Shown here piece after piece: positions 1 to 10,095 of a stretch of DNA of 35,861 bases. How positions within the stretch are numbered: position 1 is the first letter of the stretch; every line of letters starts with the position of its first letter. Where the stretch lies: assembly GCF_009467825.1 (NCBI RefSeq), contig NZ_WIOK01000043.1:1-35861 (forward strand), read 5' to 3'. The DNA is from Cyclobacterium xiamenense. GTDB taxonomy: Bacteria; Bacteroidota; Bacteroidia; Cytophagales; Cyclobacteriaceae. The position numbers were made by a program, and so were the translations under genes. The notes beneath the pieces were generated by a model. That model saw nothing but the letters and a program-made list of their open reading frames with translations, was not told the DNA's origin and did not search any database.

Positions 1-188
1 TTTAATCTTTTTTCAACGACCTCCGGATGCATTCGCTAACTCATTCCGTTTCCCCCCGTTTGGGATCACAAAGATGAACGCTTTTTTTTGGTAGGCAATA
101 GAGTTAACACGAAAAGATTTGGAAAAAGTTCAATGTAGCTGGAAATCAGCCGGTAAATTTTATAGAAAAATCTACCTGGCACAAACAG

Positions 189-1217
189 CTAATACTTGAA
201 GCCCGGAATAGCCCGGTCGTGCTTTTTCCCCAACTTGTAATTCCGAAAAGTATACCTCACCGATACCTCATGCGCACCCCCGGAATTCCTCCACCCAAGC
301 CTGGAAATGGTGAAATCATAACTGTACCCTACCTGTAGGTCATTCGGCAAAGAAAACCCCATCAGGGCAATCAACGCTTCGTTATTTGGCAACGCATGTT
401 TGGTAGGCAACCCCCTGTACCAAAATCCGAGAATCACCGGTGCGTAAAACAATTCCGCCCCAAGATCCAATTGATCGAACACGCCCTGTCGCCTGTAATT
501 AAACGCCAGGGAAAGGGTTCGTTCCTGCAGGGTGTTGTTTATGACATCGCCTATTGCGTTACTGAACACGTCTAACGTAACTCCCCCATGGACGGAATAC
601 CGAATCGGAAGCCTGTTTTCCTCCATTTGCAAAAACGATGTGTAGGGCCGCGTCAAATGGTGGGCCGCAACTCCCAGCCAAAACTTGTCGTCGTAATAGT
701 ACAGTCCCGCATTGATATCCTCATGACTTCGCTGACTGACATCCGTTACCCAGTTAACCCCCTCTCCTACCACAATCCCCCGGTCTATATCCAACTGCGT
801 GCCTAGGACAATACTCTCTACGTTCACATTTCTGTTTACAAAGCTGGCCTGAAAACCCGCATGCAAGAACCGCTCTTCACCCAGCCGTACCCGATACGAA
901 TAGCTCAGGCCAACATCGATGTTTTGCAATTGAGCGAAAGTATCCCGGGTGCCGTTTGCAATAACGCCGATCCCACTGTTGCGGTGATCAATAAAGTGAT
1001 CAAAGTAAGCCGAAAACGTATTAAAACTATGGTCCAACCCTGGCCATTGATTCCGGTAATTCATGCCCACCCGCGTCCATTCGGTGCTTCCTGTAAATGC
1101 CGGATTCAGGTAAATAGGAGCCGCATAAAATTGCGAAAATTGCATGTCCTGTGCAAACAGCTGCTGGAAGCCCAGCATGATAAACAAAATTACCGATCCT
1201 CTAAATGCTTTCCTCAT
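189..1217 (-). CDS. PorP/SprF family type IX secretion-associated outer membrane protein
   Basis: A 342-residue protein with an N-terminal signal peptide ending near LFAQ (residue 22), followed by the family signature DMQFSQFYAAPIYLNPAFTG and repeated amphipathic strands typical of the PorP/SprF outer-membrane beta-barrel. Known members of this family (SprF of Flavobacterium, PorP of Porphyromonas) act with the T9SS, and SprF-like members are needed for secretion of specific partners that carry a type B C-terminal sorting domain. Here the upstream gene encodes exactly such a type B protein, and its TGA overlaps this ATG (ATGA, 4 nt), so the two are probably translationally coupled and work as a cargo/partner pair. 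The length is normal for the family. The specific partner role is inferred from the overlap. The 188 nt downstream, to the window edge, hold nothing I can recognise. Confidence 0.9.
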   Translation of the reverse strand: MRKAFRGSVILFIMLGFQQLFAQDMQFSQFYAAPIYLNPAFTGSTEWTRVGMNYRNQWPGLDHSFNTFSAYFDHFIDHRNSGIGVIANGTRDTFAQLQNIDVGLSYSYRVRLGEERFLHAGFQASFVNRNVNVESIVLGTQLDIDRGIVVGEGVNWVTDVSQRSHEDINAGLYYYDDKFWLGVAAHHLTRPYTSFLQMEENRLPIRYSVHGGVTLDVFSNAIGDVINNTLQERTLSLAFNYRRQGVFDQLDLGAELFYAPVILGFWYRGLPTKHALPNNEALIALMGFSLPNDLQVGYSYDFTISRLGWRNSGGAHEVSVRYTFRNYKLGKKHDRAIPGFKY

Positions 1218-3541
1218 CTGATTAACAGGAATTTACCAGATCGGGATACCTTTTCCCCTCTGGTGGTTTCAAAATCCGCCCGGTAAGCGTAGGTTCCGGG
1301 AGGCAATGGCTCACCATTCAGTGTGCCATCCCATCCATCTCCATTCATGTCTGTGGTTTGAAACAAAAATTCTCCCCAGGGGCTAAATACCTTTAGATCC
1401 ATGGATGCTATACCTTTCATTTTAGGTATAAAAAACCGATCCTCGGATCGGGTCGGTGTGAAACCGGTAGGAAACATCACCCGGTAAGTTCTCCGGATAG
1501 TTATCGTCATTTGATACGTGCTCTCACAATCGGGACCTGTCCCGACGGTCAGCGTCACCAAAAAATCCCCCTTCTCCCCAAAAACATGTGCAGGGGAACG
1601 CTGATTGCTTACCGTTCCATCCCCGAAATCCCACTCCCAGCTTCTCGGGAGACCCGCCGATTGATCTAAAAACCGAATTCGGTCATCCGCAAGGATTCCA
1701 TCCGGCGCTTCTTCTTTGAGACCTGTAGCGTTTAATACATAATCAAAGGCAGCTTCTAGCGGCTCGTCAGGCACCACCACCCGGAAGGTAACCGGGTTCG
1801 ACCAGCAATCGAGTTCCTTGGGTTTTACCCGTAAAAGAAAGACGCCTTCGGTAGCGATACCTGTAATGGAATCGTTTTCAAAAATCTCACCCTGTTCGGA
1901 TTCCATTTGGTAATCGTAGGCTTCCCCATCGTAATCCACAATGTATTGGCGCATATCGGGGAATACCTCTGGGTTGCAAATAATTACCGTCGGTTCGATT
2001 TCCAAATCCGGAAATTCCGGAAAAAAAACCTCCGTGGTGTCGGTTAGCAACCGGCATCCTTGAAAAGAGGTCACCCTTCCGGAATAGCGCCCTGGGTTCG
2101 TGACAACGAGTTCGGGACTCGTTTCCCCCGGGAGCGGTGCACCATCCAAAAACCACTCGAAAGCAATCAATGGCTCTACCGAATAAACGCTCAGAATGAT
2201 CTCTTCGTCCGGACAAGCTTCCAGCCGTTGCAGGGGCAAATCGTTCACCATGAGGGTGATGGGCTCGGGGGCCGTATATACCTCCAAATTGACCAAACTC
2301 CCCTCCGATGTTTTGCCGTAATTGTCCGTGACTGTGTAATAGGCCTCAACCTCGCTACCCGTAAAGCCCTCGCTGGGAGTGAACGAAAACTCACCAGCCA
2401 GCCCCAGGTACCTGAACGTACCCGCCTGCAGTTCGAGTACGCCTCCTGTATCCCCGCAAGATCCTACCAGGCACGGATCGGAGATCTGGTTCGGAATGTC
2501 TTCCTGCGATGCAAAAAACCGAACACAGGCAATGCGGGAATCTTCATTGGGTAAGTTGATATTTTCTTCCGGTAACTCCAGGAAATTCTCCTGGCCCAAA
2601 CAAACGATTAAATCCTCCACAGGTTCCGTGGTTGGAAAAGTGAGTTGGTCTTCATCCGCTACCTCCACCAACAAATTCCGTATTTCGTGGATGTTTGTCT
2701 GCCCTCCCGTGGACGCGGCAAATCCAATTTTCAGGGTCTCGGGAGCGGGAAAGGCATACCGCACATTTTCCAGCAGGCTGATCTGTCTCGGGTTACCCCG
2801 AACTGTCGTGAATATCATTTCCACGTCCAGCATAAACCCAAGTCCAGACTCATGCGGTGCCAATTTTACCAAAACCTTTCGGTACCCTGGGGCATCCGAA
2901 TCCGTAACACGCCGGGTGCCAATACCTCCCGAACTGATGGGGAAGCGCTGATCGGCAGGCAAACCATTTTGTCCACCTTCATTGGTCTTAACACCTGCAA
3001 TAAACGGATACCCGGTACTGCCCTGTCCCGGCCCACGCACCACGATGCTGTTGGGGTGCAGGAGGTTCTCCTGCCCCGGAAACCCTCCCGATTTTCCGCT
3101 TGAGGTATTTCCAAAATTCCCGAAACTATCAAAACCGATCCCCATATAGGCACGGGACAGACCCGTTGTCCCCTGCCGGGGAGCATACCCAAGGGAACCT
3201 CCAAACCCACCGGGAGAGAATCCATTCGTTGACCCATCGAATAAAAAAACCGACAGACCATCCGCTCCGTCTCCGCCGTAACTAAAATATTCAAAAGACG
3301 CTTTTACGCCAAACCTGGAGGAAAAAGGAACGTCGATGTACACGTACCCATTTTGGTCCATGACCGCTTCGGTAAGGCGCAATACCCCGTCAAAAAGTTT
3401 TGCGGTACCCCCCAGTACGGTTTGCTGTCGCTCTATTTCTCCCTGAAAGGACTCGCAATACGGAAAACCCTGCTGCCCAAAAACAGGAACGCAGCGAAGG
3501 GCAATACTGAGCAGGAGTACAAATGCATTTATCTTGAACAT
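1214..3541 (-). CDS. Secreted lectin-like/PKD protein with T9SS type B (gliding-motility) C-terminal sorting domain
   Basis: The start chosen is the ATG at 3541, which gives a clean signal peptide (MFKINAFVLLLSIALR...FGQ). The reading frame stays open up to a TTG at 3664, but the extra 41 residues are charged and precede the signal peptide. The 775-residue product has, in order: an L-type lectin-like beta-sandwich (about residues 25-300, with GDGADGLSVFLFDG and a late FAASTGGQTNIHEIRN), a cadherin/Ig-like part (about 330-600), a PKD domain (about 620-690, WEWDFGDGT) and the type B sorting domain (about 695-775, with FTPTRSEDRFFIP and NGDGWDGTLNGEPLPPGTY). Known type B proteins cross the outer membrane through the T9SS and end up on the surface or outside. 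The role is probably adhesion or glycan binding, inferred from the lectin and PKD folds. It overlaps the PorP/SprF gene by 4 nt. Confidence 0.88.
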   Translation of the reverse strand: MFKINAFVLLLSIALRCVPVFGQQGFPYCESFQGEIERQQTVLGGTAKLFDGVLRLTEAVMDQNGYVYIDVPFSSRFGVKASFEYFSYGGDGADGLSVFLFDGSTNGFSPGGFGGSLGYAPRQGTTGLSRAYMGIGFDSFGNFGNTSSGKSGGFPGQENLLHPNSIVVRGPGQGSTGYPFIAGVKTNEGGQNGLPADQRFPISSGGIGTRRVTDSDAPGYRKVLVKLAPHESGLGFMLDVEMIFTTVRGNPRQISLLENVRYAFPAPETLKIGFAASTGGQTNIHEIRNLLVEVADEDQLTFPTTEPVEDLIVCLGQENFLELPEENINLPNEDSRIACVRFFASQEDIPNQISDPCLVGSCGDTGGVLELQAGTFRYLGLAGEFSFTPSEGFTGSEVEAYYTVTDNYGKTSEGSLVNLEVYTAPEPITLMVNDLPLQRLEACPDEEIILSVYSVEPLIAFEWFLDGAPLPGETSPELVVTNPGRYSGRVTSFQGCRLLTDTTEVFFPEFPDLEIEPTVIICNPEVFPDMRQYIVDYDGEAYDYQMESEQGEIFENDSITGIATEGVFLLRVKPKELDCWSNPVTFRVVVPDEPLEAAFDYVLNATGLKEEAPDGILADDRIRFLDQSAGLPRSWEWDFGDGTVSNQRSPAHVFGEKGDFLVTLTVGTGPDCESTYQMTITIRRTYRVMFPTGFTPTRSEDRFFIPKMKGIASMDLKVFSPWGEFLFQTTDMNGDGWDGTLNGEPLPPGTYAYRADFETTRGEKVSRSGKFLLIR

Positions 3542-3712
3542 GCTTAAATCCGGATAGGATAGGATCACAGAAAGGATCTTTGGCTCGTTATACCTACCCC
3601 TTCTATGCTGATAAGCCATCCGGACAGCAAAAGGTTTTACGCTTCCTTCCGTTAACCCATCCAAAACCAGGGTAAATCAAGATCCGGTATTAAGATAGGC
3701 AAATAAAAAACA

Positions 3713-3760
3713 AATCAAAAAAGGCTTCTTTTATTCGGTAAAAAGAAGCCTTTTTTGATT
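3713..3760 (-). terminator. Strong rho-independent terminator after purA
   Basis: A perfect 20-bp inverted repeat (arms 3713-3732 and 3741-3760) with an 8-nt loop, core AAGGCTTCTTTT/AAAAGAAGCCTT. The arms begin and end in A/T runs, so it can work on both strands. It lies 13 nt past the purA stop and separates purA from the lectin-type gene, which therefore needs its own promoter. Confidence 0.85.
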
Positions 3761-3773
3761 GAATTCGCGCGAA

Positions 3774-5135
<1,362 letters not shown>

Positions 5136-5162
5136 TTATTCGGAATAAAAAAACGCTCAGAC

Positions 5163-5507
5163 CTAACTGGATTGACTCAATGCTTCTTCCAAAGAGTCGT
5201 AAACGGTAAAAATATTATTGAGCTTGGTGATGATTAACAGCTTTTTGACATGTTCGGAAGGAGAGGTAAGGTACACCTCTCCGTCTGCATTTCGCACCTT
5301 TGTAAGAATCGTTATCAATACGCCAATGCCACTGGAGCTAATGTACCGAACCGCGCTGAGGTCCACGATACAGCTCCTGATCCCCTCTTCTAACCCGTCC
5401 GAAACGATGCCAACCAACTGCGGACCCGACTCGTCACCTATCAAATCTCCTTTAATTTTTACTACCAATGTTTTGCCCTGCACCCGGGACTCAAATTCTG
5501 CTTTCAT
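5163..5507 (-). CDS. STAS-domain anti-sigma factor antagonist
   Basis: A 114-residue single STAS domain of SpoIIAA/RsbV type: beta strand TLVVKIKGDL, then VDLSAVRYISSSGIGVL, where Ser59 directly before Gly60 aligns with the serine that a cognate anti-sigma kinase phosphorylates in SpoIIAA. In known systems such proteins, when unphosphorylated, bind the anti-sigma factor and free a sigma factor; in Bacteroidota many stand-alone STAS proteins have no assigned partner. No RsbW-like kinase or sigma gene is in the window. The start lies 3 nt after the stop of the Fur-family gene, so the two are almost surely one operon. The length is typical. That the pair forms one signalling unit is inference. 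Confidence 0.88.
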   Translation of the reverse strand: MKAEFESRVQGKTLVVKIKGDLIGDESGPQLVGIVSDGLEEGIRSCIVDLSAVRYISSSGIGVLITILTKVRNADGEVYLTSPSEHVKKLLIITKLNNIFTVYDSLEEALSQSS

Positions 5508-5510
5508 GGA

Positions 5511-6005
5511 TTAGCGTTTAGTAGTGGTTTTTTCGGGTTGTTTTCCTTTTTTGAATTCGCAATTTTCATCCGTACAATTTCCATATAATAATAGGGAGTG
5601 ATGGATGATGTTAAAATGAAGGACTTCTCCTACGGTATTTTGAATGTTTTGAATGCGGGGATCACAAAATTCCTTCACTTGGTGGCACTCCGTACAGATG
5701 AGGTGATCGTGCTGCTTGTACCCATACGATTTTTCGTATTGTGCCAGGTTTTTACCAAACTGGTGTTTGGTTACCAGATCGCATTCTACCAATAAGTCCA
5801 GGGTGTTATAGACGGTGGCACGACTGACCCGGTAATTCTTATTTTTCATACTGATATACAAGCCTTCCACGTCAAAGTGGCCTCCACGGCTATATATTTC
5901 CTCCAGAATGGCGTACCGCTCCGGTGTTTTTCTCAGTTTCTTGTTTTCCAGGTAGGCAGTAAAGATTTTTTTTACCTTTTCGTAAGGACTTTCAGTTGAA
6001 GCCAT
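5511..6005 (-). CDS. Fur-family transcriptional repressor (Fur/PerR type)
   Basis: A 164-residue protein with the Fur layout: an N-terminal winged helix (about 20-90, with [25 protein letters not shown] and [20 protein letters not shown]) followed by a dimerisation and metal-binding part. [15 protein letters not shown] carries the His and CxxC of the structural zinc site, and a second Cys pair (GNCTDENC) lies near the C-terminus. Known members sense Fe2+ (Fur), peroxide (PerR) or Zn2+ (Zur); the sequence does not decide between them. A good -7 box lies 17 nt upstream of the ATG, giving a very short leader. The STAS gene follows after 3 nt. The last dozen residues are a basic tail ([13 protein letters not shown]). 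Confidence 0.92.
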   Translation of the reverse strand: MASTESPYEKVKKIFTAYLENKKLRKTPERYAILEEIYSRGGHFDVEGLYISMKNKNYRVSRATVYNTLDLLVECDLVTKHQFGKNLAQYEKSYGYKQHDHLICTECHQVKEFCDPRIQNIQNTVGEVLHFNIIHHSLLLYGNCTDENCEFKKGKQPEKTTTKR

Positions 6006-6021
6006 ACATCGCTTTTTTTTA

Positions 6022-6029
6022 CAAATATA
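6022..6029 (-). promoter_or_regulatory. Candidate promoter (-7 box) of the fur-STAS operon
   Basis: TATATTTG on the minus strand matches the Bacteroidota primary -7 consensus TAnnTTTG. Transcription would start close to 6015, leaving a leader of about 10 nt before the ATG at 6005. I see no clear TTG -33 box, which lowers certainty. Confidence 0.5.
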
Positions 6030-6063
6030 CAGTTCTTATTTGAAAAAGGCTGCTTTCCCTGCG

Positions 6064-8283
6064 CTAATCAAAGCGGGAGACCTTCAGCACACCCTGTACA
6101 CGGGAAAGGTTGTCGATGAGTTTTTCCAAATGATTTGTACTATGGACGTACAACTTGATGCTGCCTTCGAAAATCCCACTGTCCGAGTCCACCGTGATGG
6201 AGCGCATGTTGACCTTCAACTCGTTCGAAATGACTTTGGTAAGGTCGCTAATCAATCCCACGCGATCGGTTCCAACGATCTTTAACCCCGCCAAAAAGGC
6301 GATCTGCTGTTGGCTGGTCCATCGGGCTTTAATCACCCGATTTCCGTGATTGGACAATAGCTCCAGGGCATTCGGACAAGCCGTACGGTGAATCTTAATC
6401 CCTTCATTCACCGTCACAAATCCAAAGACATCGTCTCCCGGGATCGGGTTACAGCATTTAGCCAAAATATAATCCACCACGTCCATGTCCTCCCCAATCA
6501 ACAGCTGGTCGTGGTCGGGACCCTTTAGATTTTTAATCTCCTTGGTAAAGGATTTTTCGTCCGTCACGTGAAGCAGCGGACTCTTTCTGGATTTCTTCTT
6601 TTGCTTAAAATCCCGAAAACTCTTGATCGCTGTCGGGTCAATGATCCCCCTGCCAACTTTGTAATAAAACTCAGAGGTGGTCTTGGTCTCGAAAAATGCC
6701 CGGAGCTGTTCCACTATTTCCGAAGAAAAATCGATTTTCATCTGCTTGAGCTTTCGTTGGACGATTTCTTTTCCGTCCATCATGTAGCCTTTTTTCTCTT
6801 CCTTCAGCGCGTCTTTGATCTTTGCCCGTGCCCGGGAGGTCACCACCGACTTCAACCAATCTTCTGTAGGCTTTTGTTTATTAGAGGTAAGAATTTCTAC
6901 CTGATCGCCATTCTTCAGTTTGTGTCCGATAGATACCAGCTTTTGGTTGACCTTGGCGCCGATGCATTTGGCACCGACTTCCGAGTGGATTTCGAAAGCA
7001 AAATCAAGCGCGGTTGCTCCAAAGGGAAGCACCTTCAGATCCCCTTTCGGAGTAAACACAAATACTTCGTCCTGAAATAAATTGCCACGGAAATCATCCA
7101 TAAATTCGATGGCCGAGCCGTCGTTGTTTTCCAGCAAGGTCCGAACCTGGGTAATCCATTCGTCAAGGCTGCCCGCAGCCTTTTCCGGTGCATTCTCCTT
7201 TTCCTTGTATTTCCAATGCGCCGCATAGCCCCGCTCAGCTATGTCATCCATGCGTTGGGTTCGAATCTGCACTTCCACCCACTGCCCGGTCTGACTCATC
7301 ACCGTGGTGTGCAGGGACTCGTACCCGTTGGCTCTCGGCGTACTTATCCAATCCCGCAGCCGGTCCGGATTGGGCCGGTAAAAATCGGTGACCGTGGAGT
7401 AAACCTGCCAGCAGTCAGCTTTTTCGTTTTCGTAGGGCGTGTCGATGATGATCCGAATGGCGAACAAATCAAACACCTCCTCAAAGGGGATGTTTTGGGA
7501 CTTCATTTTATTGTAGATGGAATAAACCGACTTCGGTCGCCCCTTGATCACAAAGGTAAACCCCTGCTCCTGCAATTCCTTTTCTATCGGAGCGATAAAG
7601 GTCTTGATAAATTTGTTTCTGGACAGGCGAGAGTCCTTTACTTTCTTGATGATGAATTCGTAGGCCTCTTTATCCATGAACTTTAGGTGCAGATCCTCCA
7701 ATTCGGATTTAATGGAATACAAACCCAATCGGTGGGCCAGGGGCGCGTACAAAAACTTCGTTTCAGAGGCGATTTTGAGCTGCTTGTGCCGGGGCATGGA
7801 TTCCAGGGTCCGCATGTTGTTTAGCCGGTCGGCCAACTTTATCAAAATTACGCGAACATCATCCGATAAGGTGATGAGCATCTTTCGGAAATTTTCCGCC
7901 TGCTGGGAGGTGCCGTAATCAAAAACTCCGGCTATCTTGGTCAAGCCATCGATGATTTGCGCCACCTTTACCCCAAATTCCCGCTCGATATCGTCCAACT
8001 CAAGATCGGTGTCCTCGACCACATCGTGAAGCAAAGCAGAGATGATGCTGGTCGTTCCAAGACCAATCTCTTCCACACAAATCAACGCGACTTCCAAGGG
8101 ATGGTAAATATAGGGCTCTCCCGACTTCCTCCGCATCTCCTTGTGCGCCTCGTTTGCTACATTAAATGCTTTTTTTATCAATTTGGCATCGCCAGATTTT
8201 AACAAAGGCTTCGCAACCCGCAGTAATTTGCGGTACCGTTTGAGAATTTCCTTCCGTTCCTCTTCTACATCAACTTTGATCAT
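6064..8283 (-). CDS. rel: Bifunctional (p)ppGpp synthetase/hydrolase, RelA/SpoT family
   Basis: Makes and breaks the stringent-response alarmone (p)ppGpp. The start chosen is the ATG at 8283 (MIKVDVEEERKEIL); the frame extends only three codons further, to a TTG at 8292. The 739-residue product has the complete Rel layout: an HD hydrolase domain (about 45-190; HPLEVALI, and the metal motif HDVVEDT), the synthetase domain (about 240-355; GRPKSVYSIYNKM, FDLFAIRIII, EVQIRTQRMDDIAERGYAAHW), a TGS domain (about 395-460), the conserved Cys-rich turn YILAKCCNPIPGDDVFGFV, and a C-terminal ACT domain (about 660-735). Both active sites look intact, so it is probably the single long Rel of this organism. 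It stands between the fur operon (58 nt away) and the divergent tRNA-Leu. Confidence 0.96.
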   Translation of the reverse strand: MIKVDVEEERKEILKRYRKLLRVAKPLLKSGDAKLIKKAFNVANEAHKEMRRKSGEPYIYHPLEVALICVEEIGLGTTSIISALLHDVVEDTDLELDDIEREFGVKVAQIIDGLTKIAGVFDYGTSQQAENFRKMLITLSDDVRVILIKLADRLNNMRTLESMPRHKQLKIASETKFLYAPLAHRLGLYSIKSELEDLHLKFMDKEAYEFIIKKVKDSRLSRNKFIKTFIAPIEKELQEQGFTFVIKGRPKSVYSIYNKMKSQNIPFEEVFDLFAIRIIIDTPYENEKADCWQVYSTVTDFYRPNPDRLRDWISTPRANGYESLHTTVMSQTGQWVEVQIRTQRMDDIAERGYAAHWKYKEKENAPEKAAGSLDEWITQVRTLLENNDGSAIEFMDDFRGNLFQDEVFVFTPKGDLKVLPFGATALDFAFEIHSEVGAKCIGAKVNQKLVSIGHKLKNGDQVEILTSNKQKPTEDWLKSVVTSRARAKIKDALKEEKKGYMMDGKEIVQRKLKQMKIDFSSEIVEQLRAFFETKTTSEFYYKVGRGIIDPTAIKSFRDFKQKKKSRKSPLLHVTDEKSFTKEIKNLKGPDHDQLLIGEDMDVVDYILAKCCNPIPGDDVFGFVTVNEGIKIHRTACPNALELLSNHGNRVIKARWTSQQQIAFLAGLKIVGTDRVGLISDLTKVISNELKVNMRSITVDSDSGIFEGSIKLYVHSTNHLEKLIDNLSRVQGVLKVSRFD

Positions 8284-8361
8284 GTGATACAAGTTATAAA
8301 ATTAATCCGGTCCAGAGAATCAAAACTTAAAGTAATATTTTAATTTTTTTAGATCAACTTA

Positions 8362-8391
8362 TTGAAACTTTAAAATTGATGATTACCTTTG
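8362..8391 (+). promoter_or_regulatory. Promoter of tRNA-Leu
   Basis: TTG (8362-8364), a 19-nt spacer, then TACCTTTG (8384-8391): a full Bacteroidota TTG/TAnnTTTG promoter. The start of transcription would be near 8398, so the tRNA precursor has a 5' leader of about 110 nt. The leader contains short G+C-rich stretches but no fold I can name. Confidence 0.65.
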
Positions 8392-8511
8392 CATCCACAT
8401 TTAAAACGACGGGTACACCGGTAAACGGCAGGATACCGGAACTATCGGGGCGCAAACGCTTCTGCTTATTACACACGGTAATAAACGTACAAAGAAAAGT
8501 CACCTTTACAT

Positions 8512-8593
8512 GCGGATGTGGCGAAATTGGTAGACGCACTAGACTTAGGATCTAGCGCCGCGAGGCATGGGGGTTCGAGTCCCTCCATCCGCA
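8512..8593 (+). tRNA. tRNA-Leu (anticodon UAG)
   Basis: Acceptor stem GCGGATG/CATCCGC (8512-8518 with 8586-8592) plus discriminator A at 8593. D-arm with TTGGTAG, anticodon stem CTAGA/TCTAG around the loop CTTAGGA (anticodon TAG), a long class II variable arm (CGCCGCGAGGCA), and a T-arm with loop TTCGAGT. The long variable arm and discriminator A fit leucine; the CCA end is not encoded. Confidence 0.96.
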
Positions 8594-8601
8594 CAACCTT
8601 G

Positions 8602-8656
8602 AAAATCCCTCGATCTTGATACGCTGCCTTTTGGTACATCAGGATGGAGGGTTTTT
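8602..8656 (+). terminator. Rho-independent terminator after tRNA-Leu
   Basis: CCCTC (8607-8611) pairs with GAGGG (8647-8651), followed inside by an 8-bp stem (8613-8620 with 8638-8645, one G-U pair) across a single mismatch. The right arm runs into five T residues (8652-8656). It lies just past the tRNA and 30 nt before trigger factor, so the tRNA and tig are at least partly separated. Confidence 0.7.
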
Positions 8657-8685
8657 GTTATTGGTAAACATTAAACAAATATCCC

Positions 8686-10014
8686 TTGGAAATTACATTA
8701 GACAAACATGCAGCCAATGAAGCTTCGGTCAAAATAAAATTGGAAGAGGCGGATTATCAACCAAAAGTTGATGCCAAGATAAAAGACTATGCCAAAAAGG
8801 CGACCATCAAAGGGTTTCGGCCCGGTAAGGCTCCGTTTGGTATGGTAAAAAACCTCTACGGCACCTCTGTTTTGGTGGAAGAGATCAATGCAATTTTGTC
8901 CAAGTCCCTCAACGACTACCTAAAGGAGCAGGAATTTGAAATCCTTGGAGATCCCCTGCCAAAAGAGGACGAAACCGAATCCATCGACTGGAAAAAGCAA
9001 AAGGAATTCGAGTTTGCTTATAAAATTGGCTTTGTAGAAACAATCTCGGTTAACCTGGACCAAAAACTCGAAGCCAAAAATTATACGATCACACTTTCGG
9101 ATAAGGAAGTCAACGAAGCCCTGGATAATATCAAAAAACAGTACGGTAAAATGACCAATCCGGAGGAAAGCGCCGAAAGCGATTTCTTGTACGGCGATCT
9201 TAAAGCAGAGGACGGCAGTTTCGAAGAAACGCTTTCCCTCCCGCTAAAGGAGATGGACGGACGTTCTGTTAAAAAATTTATCGGTGTAAAAAAAGGGGAT
9301 ATCATCAGCTTTGACCCATCCAAGGCCATCAAAGGGGACCTGGCGGAGGTCCTGAACATCGGAAAGGAAGAAGCGGAAAAACTACAGGGGGATTTTACCT
9401 TTACCGTACAAAACATCAACCGAACCGAAGAGGCAGCCCTGGACCAGGAACTGTTTGACAAGGTGTTTGGCCCCGGTCAGGTCGATTCCGAGGAAGCTTT
9501 TCTGGAGAAGATTAAGACCATCCTCACGGAAAACTACCAAAAAGAAGTCAAAGTCTTCAACGAGGAGCAACTGAAAGAAAGCTTGATAAAAGCCCATCCA
9601 CTGGACCTTCCCGAATCATTTTTGAAGGAATGGTTGGTACGTGCCAATGAAGGCAAATTCAGCGAAGAAGAGGTGGAAAAAGAATTTCCCGCGTACGCCA
9701 AACAACTGACCTGGTCCCTGCTATCCAATCAAATCGCCAAGGTAAACGAGATCAAAGCAGAACACGAGGACGTGATCGAAAAAACAAAGGACATGATCCG
9801 AGAGCAACTGGCCTCCTCCGGTATGGGTTCTCAATTGGAGGAAAACATGGACATGTTTTTAGAAAATTACCTTCAGGGAAATGAGGGAAAAAATTACATG
9901 CAGATGCTCACCGCCGTTCAAAATGAAAAGGTACTTGATTTCGTTCGGGAAAAGGCGAAAATCAAAGAAGAGAAAATCGGCGTCGAAAAGTTTAAAGAAC
10001 TTCTCGAAAACTAA
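8686..10014 (+). CDS. tig: Trigger factor, ribosome-associated chaperone
   Basis: Binds the ribosome exit tunnel and shields nascent chains. The N-terminal ribosome-binding domain shows the signature GFRPGKAPFGMV (residues about 43-54). A PPIase-like middle part (about 145-245) is poorly conserved relative to FKBP, as is usual in this phylum, and a long charged helical C-terminal chaperone domain follows. 442 residues, normal. The start must be the TTG at 8686: the frame is closed by TAA at 8665, there is no ATG or GTG between, and the first in-frame ATG is residue 53, inside the ribosome-binding domain. Residues 1-5 (MEITL) match the usual family N-terminus. It leads a tig-clpP-clpX block, the standard bacterial order, but a terminator separates it from clpP. 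Confidence 0.95.
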   Translation: MEITLDKHAANEASVKIKLEEADYQPKVDAKIKDYAKKATIKGFRPGKAPFGMVKNLYGTSVLVEEINAILSKSLNDYLKEQEFEILGDPLPKEDETESIDWKKQKEFEFAYKIGFVETISVNLDQKLEAKNYTITLSDKEVNEALDNIKKQYGKMTNPEESAESDFLYGDLKAEDGSFEETLSLPLKEMDGRSVKKFIGVKKGDIISFDPSKAIKGDLAEVLNIGKEEAEKLQGDFTFTVQNINRTEEAALDQELFDKVFGPGQVDSEEAFLEKIKTILTENYQKEVKVFNEEQLKESLIKAHPLDLPESFLKEWLVRANEGKFSEEEVEKEFPAYAKQLTWSLLSNQIAKVNEIKAEHEDVIEKTKDMIREQLASSGMGSQLEENMDMFLENYLQGNEGKNYMQMLTAVQNEKVLDFVREKAKIKEEKIGVEKFKELLEN

Positions 10015-10035
10015 TTACAGAAATTATTTGTTCAT

Positions 10036-10069
10036 AAAAAGTCCTTTTGTAAGGGCTTTTTTTATTTTT
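10036..10069 (+). terminator. Rho-independent terminator between tig and clpP
   Basis: AAAAAGTCCTT (10036-10046), loop TTGT, AAGGGCTTTTT (10051-10061): an 11-bp stem with one G-U pair, followed by more T. It begins 22 nt after the tig stop. Confidence 0.75.
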
Positions 10070-10070
10070 G
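10063..10070 (+). promoter_or_regulatory. Candidate clpP -7 box overlapping the tig terminator tail
   Basis: TATTTTTG fits TAnnTTTG and lies 25 nt before the clpP ATG (10096). It overlaps the T tract of the tig terminator. No -33 box at normal spacing is seen, so the match may be due to the T run. Confidence 0.3.
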
Positions 10071-10095
10071 TATCCGTTCAATAAAAAAGGTAACG

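Noticed and set aside
1-188. Possible gene or terminator at the left edge
   Set aside because: No frame of useful length and no stable G+C hairpin followed by T; nothing can be supported.
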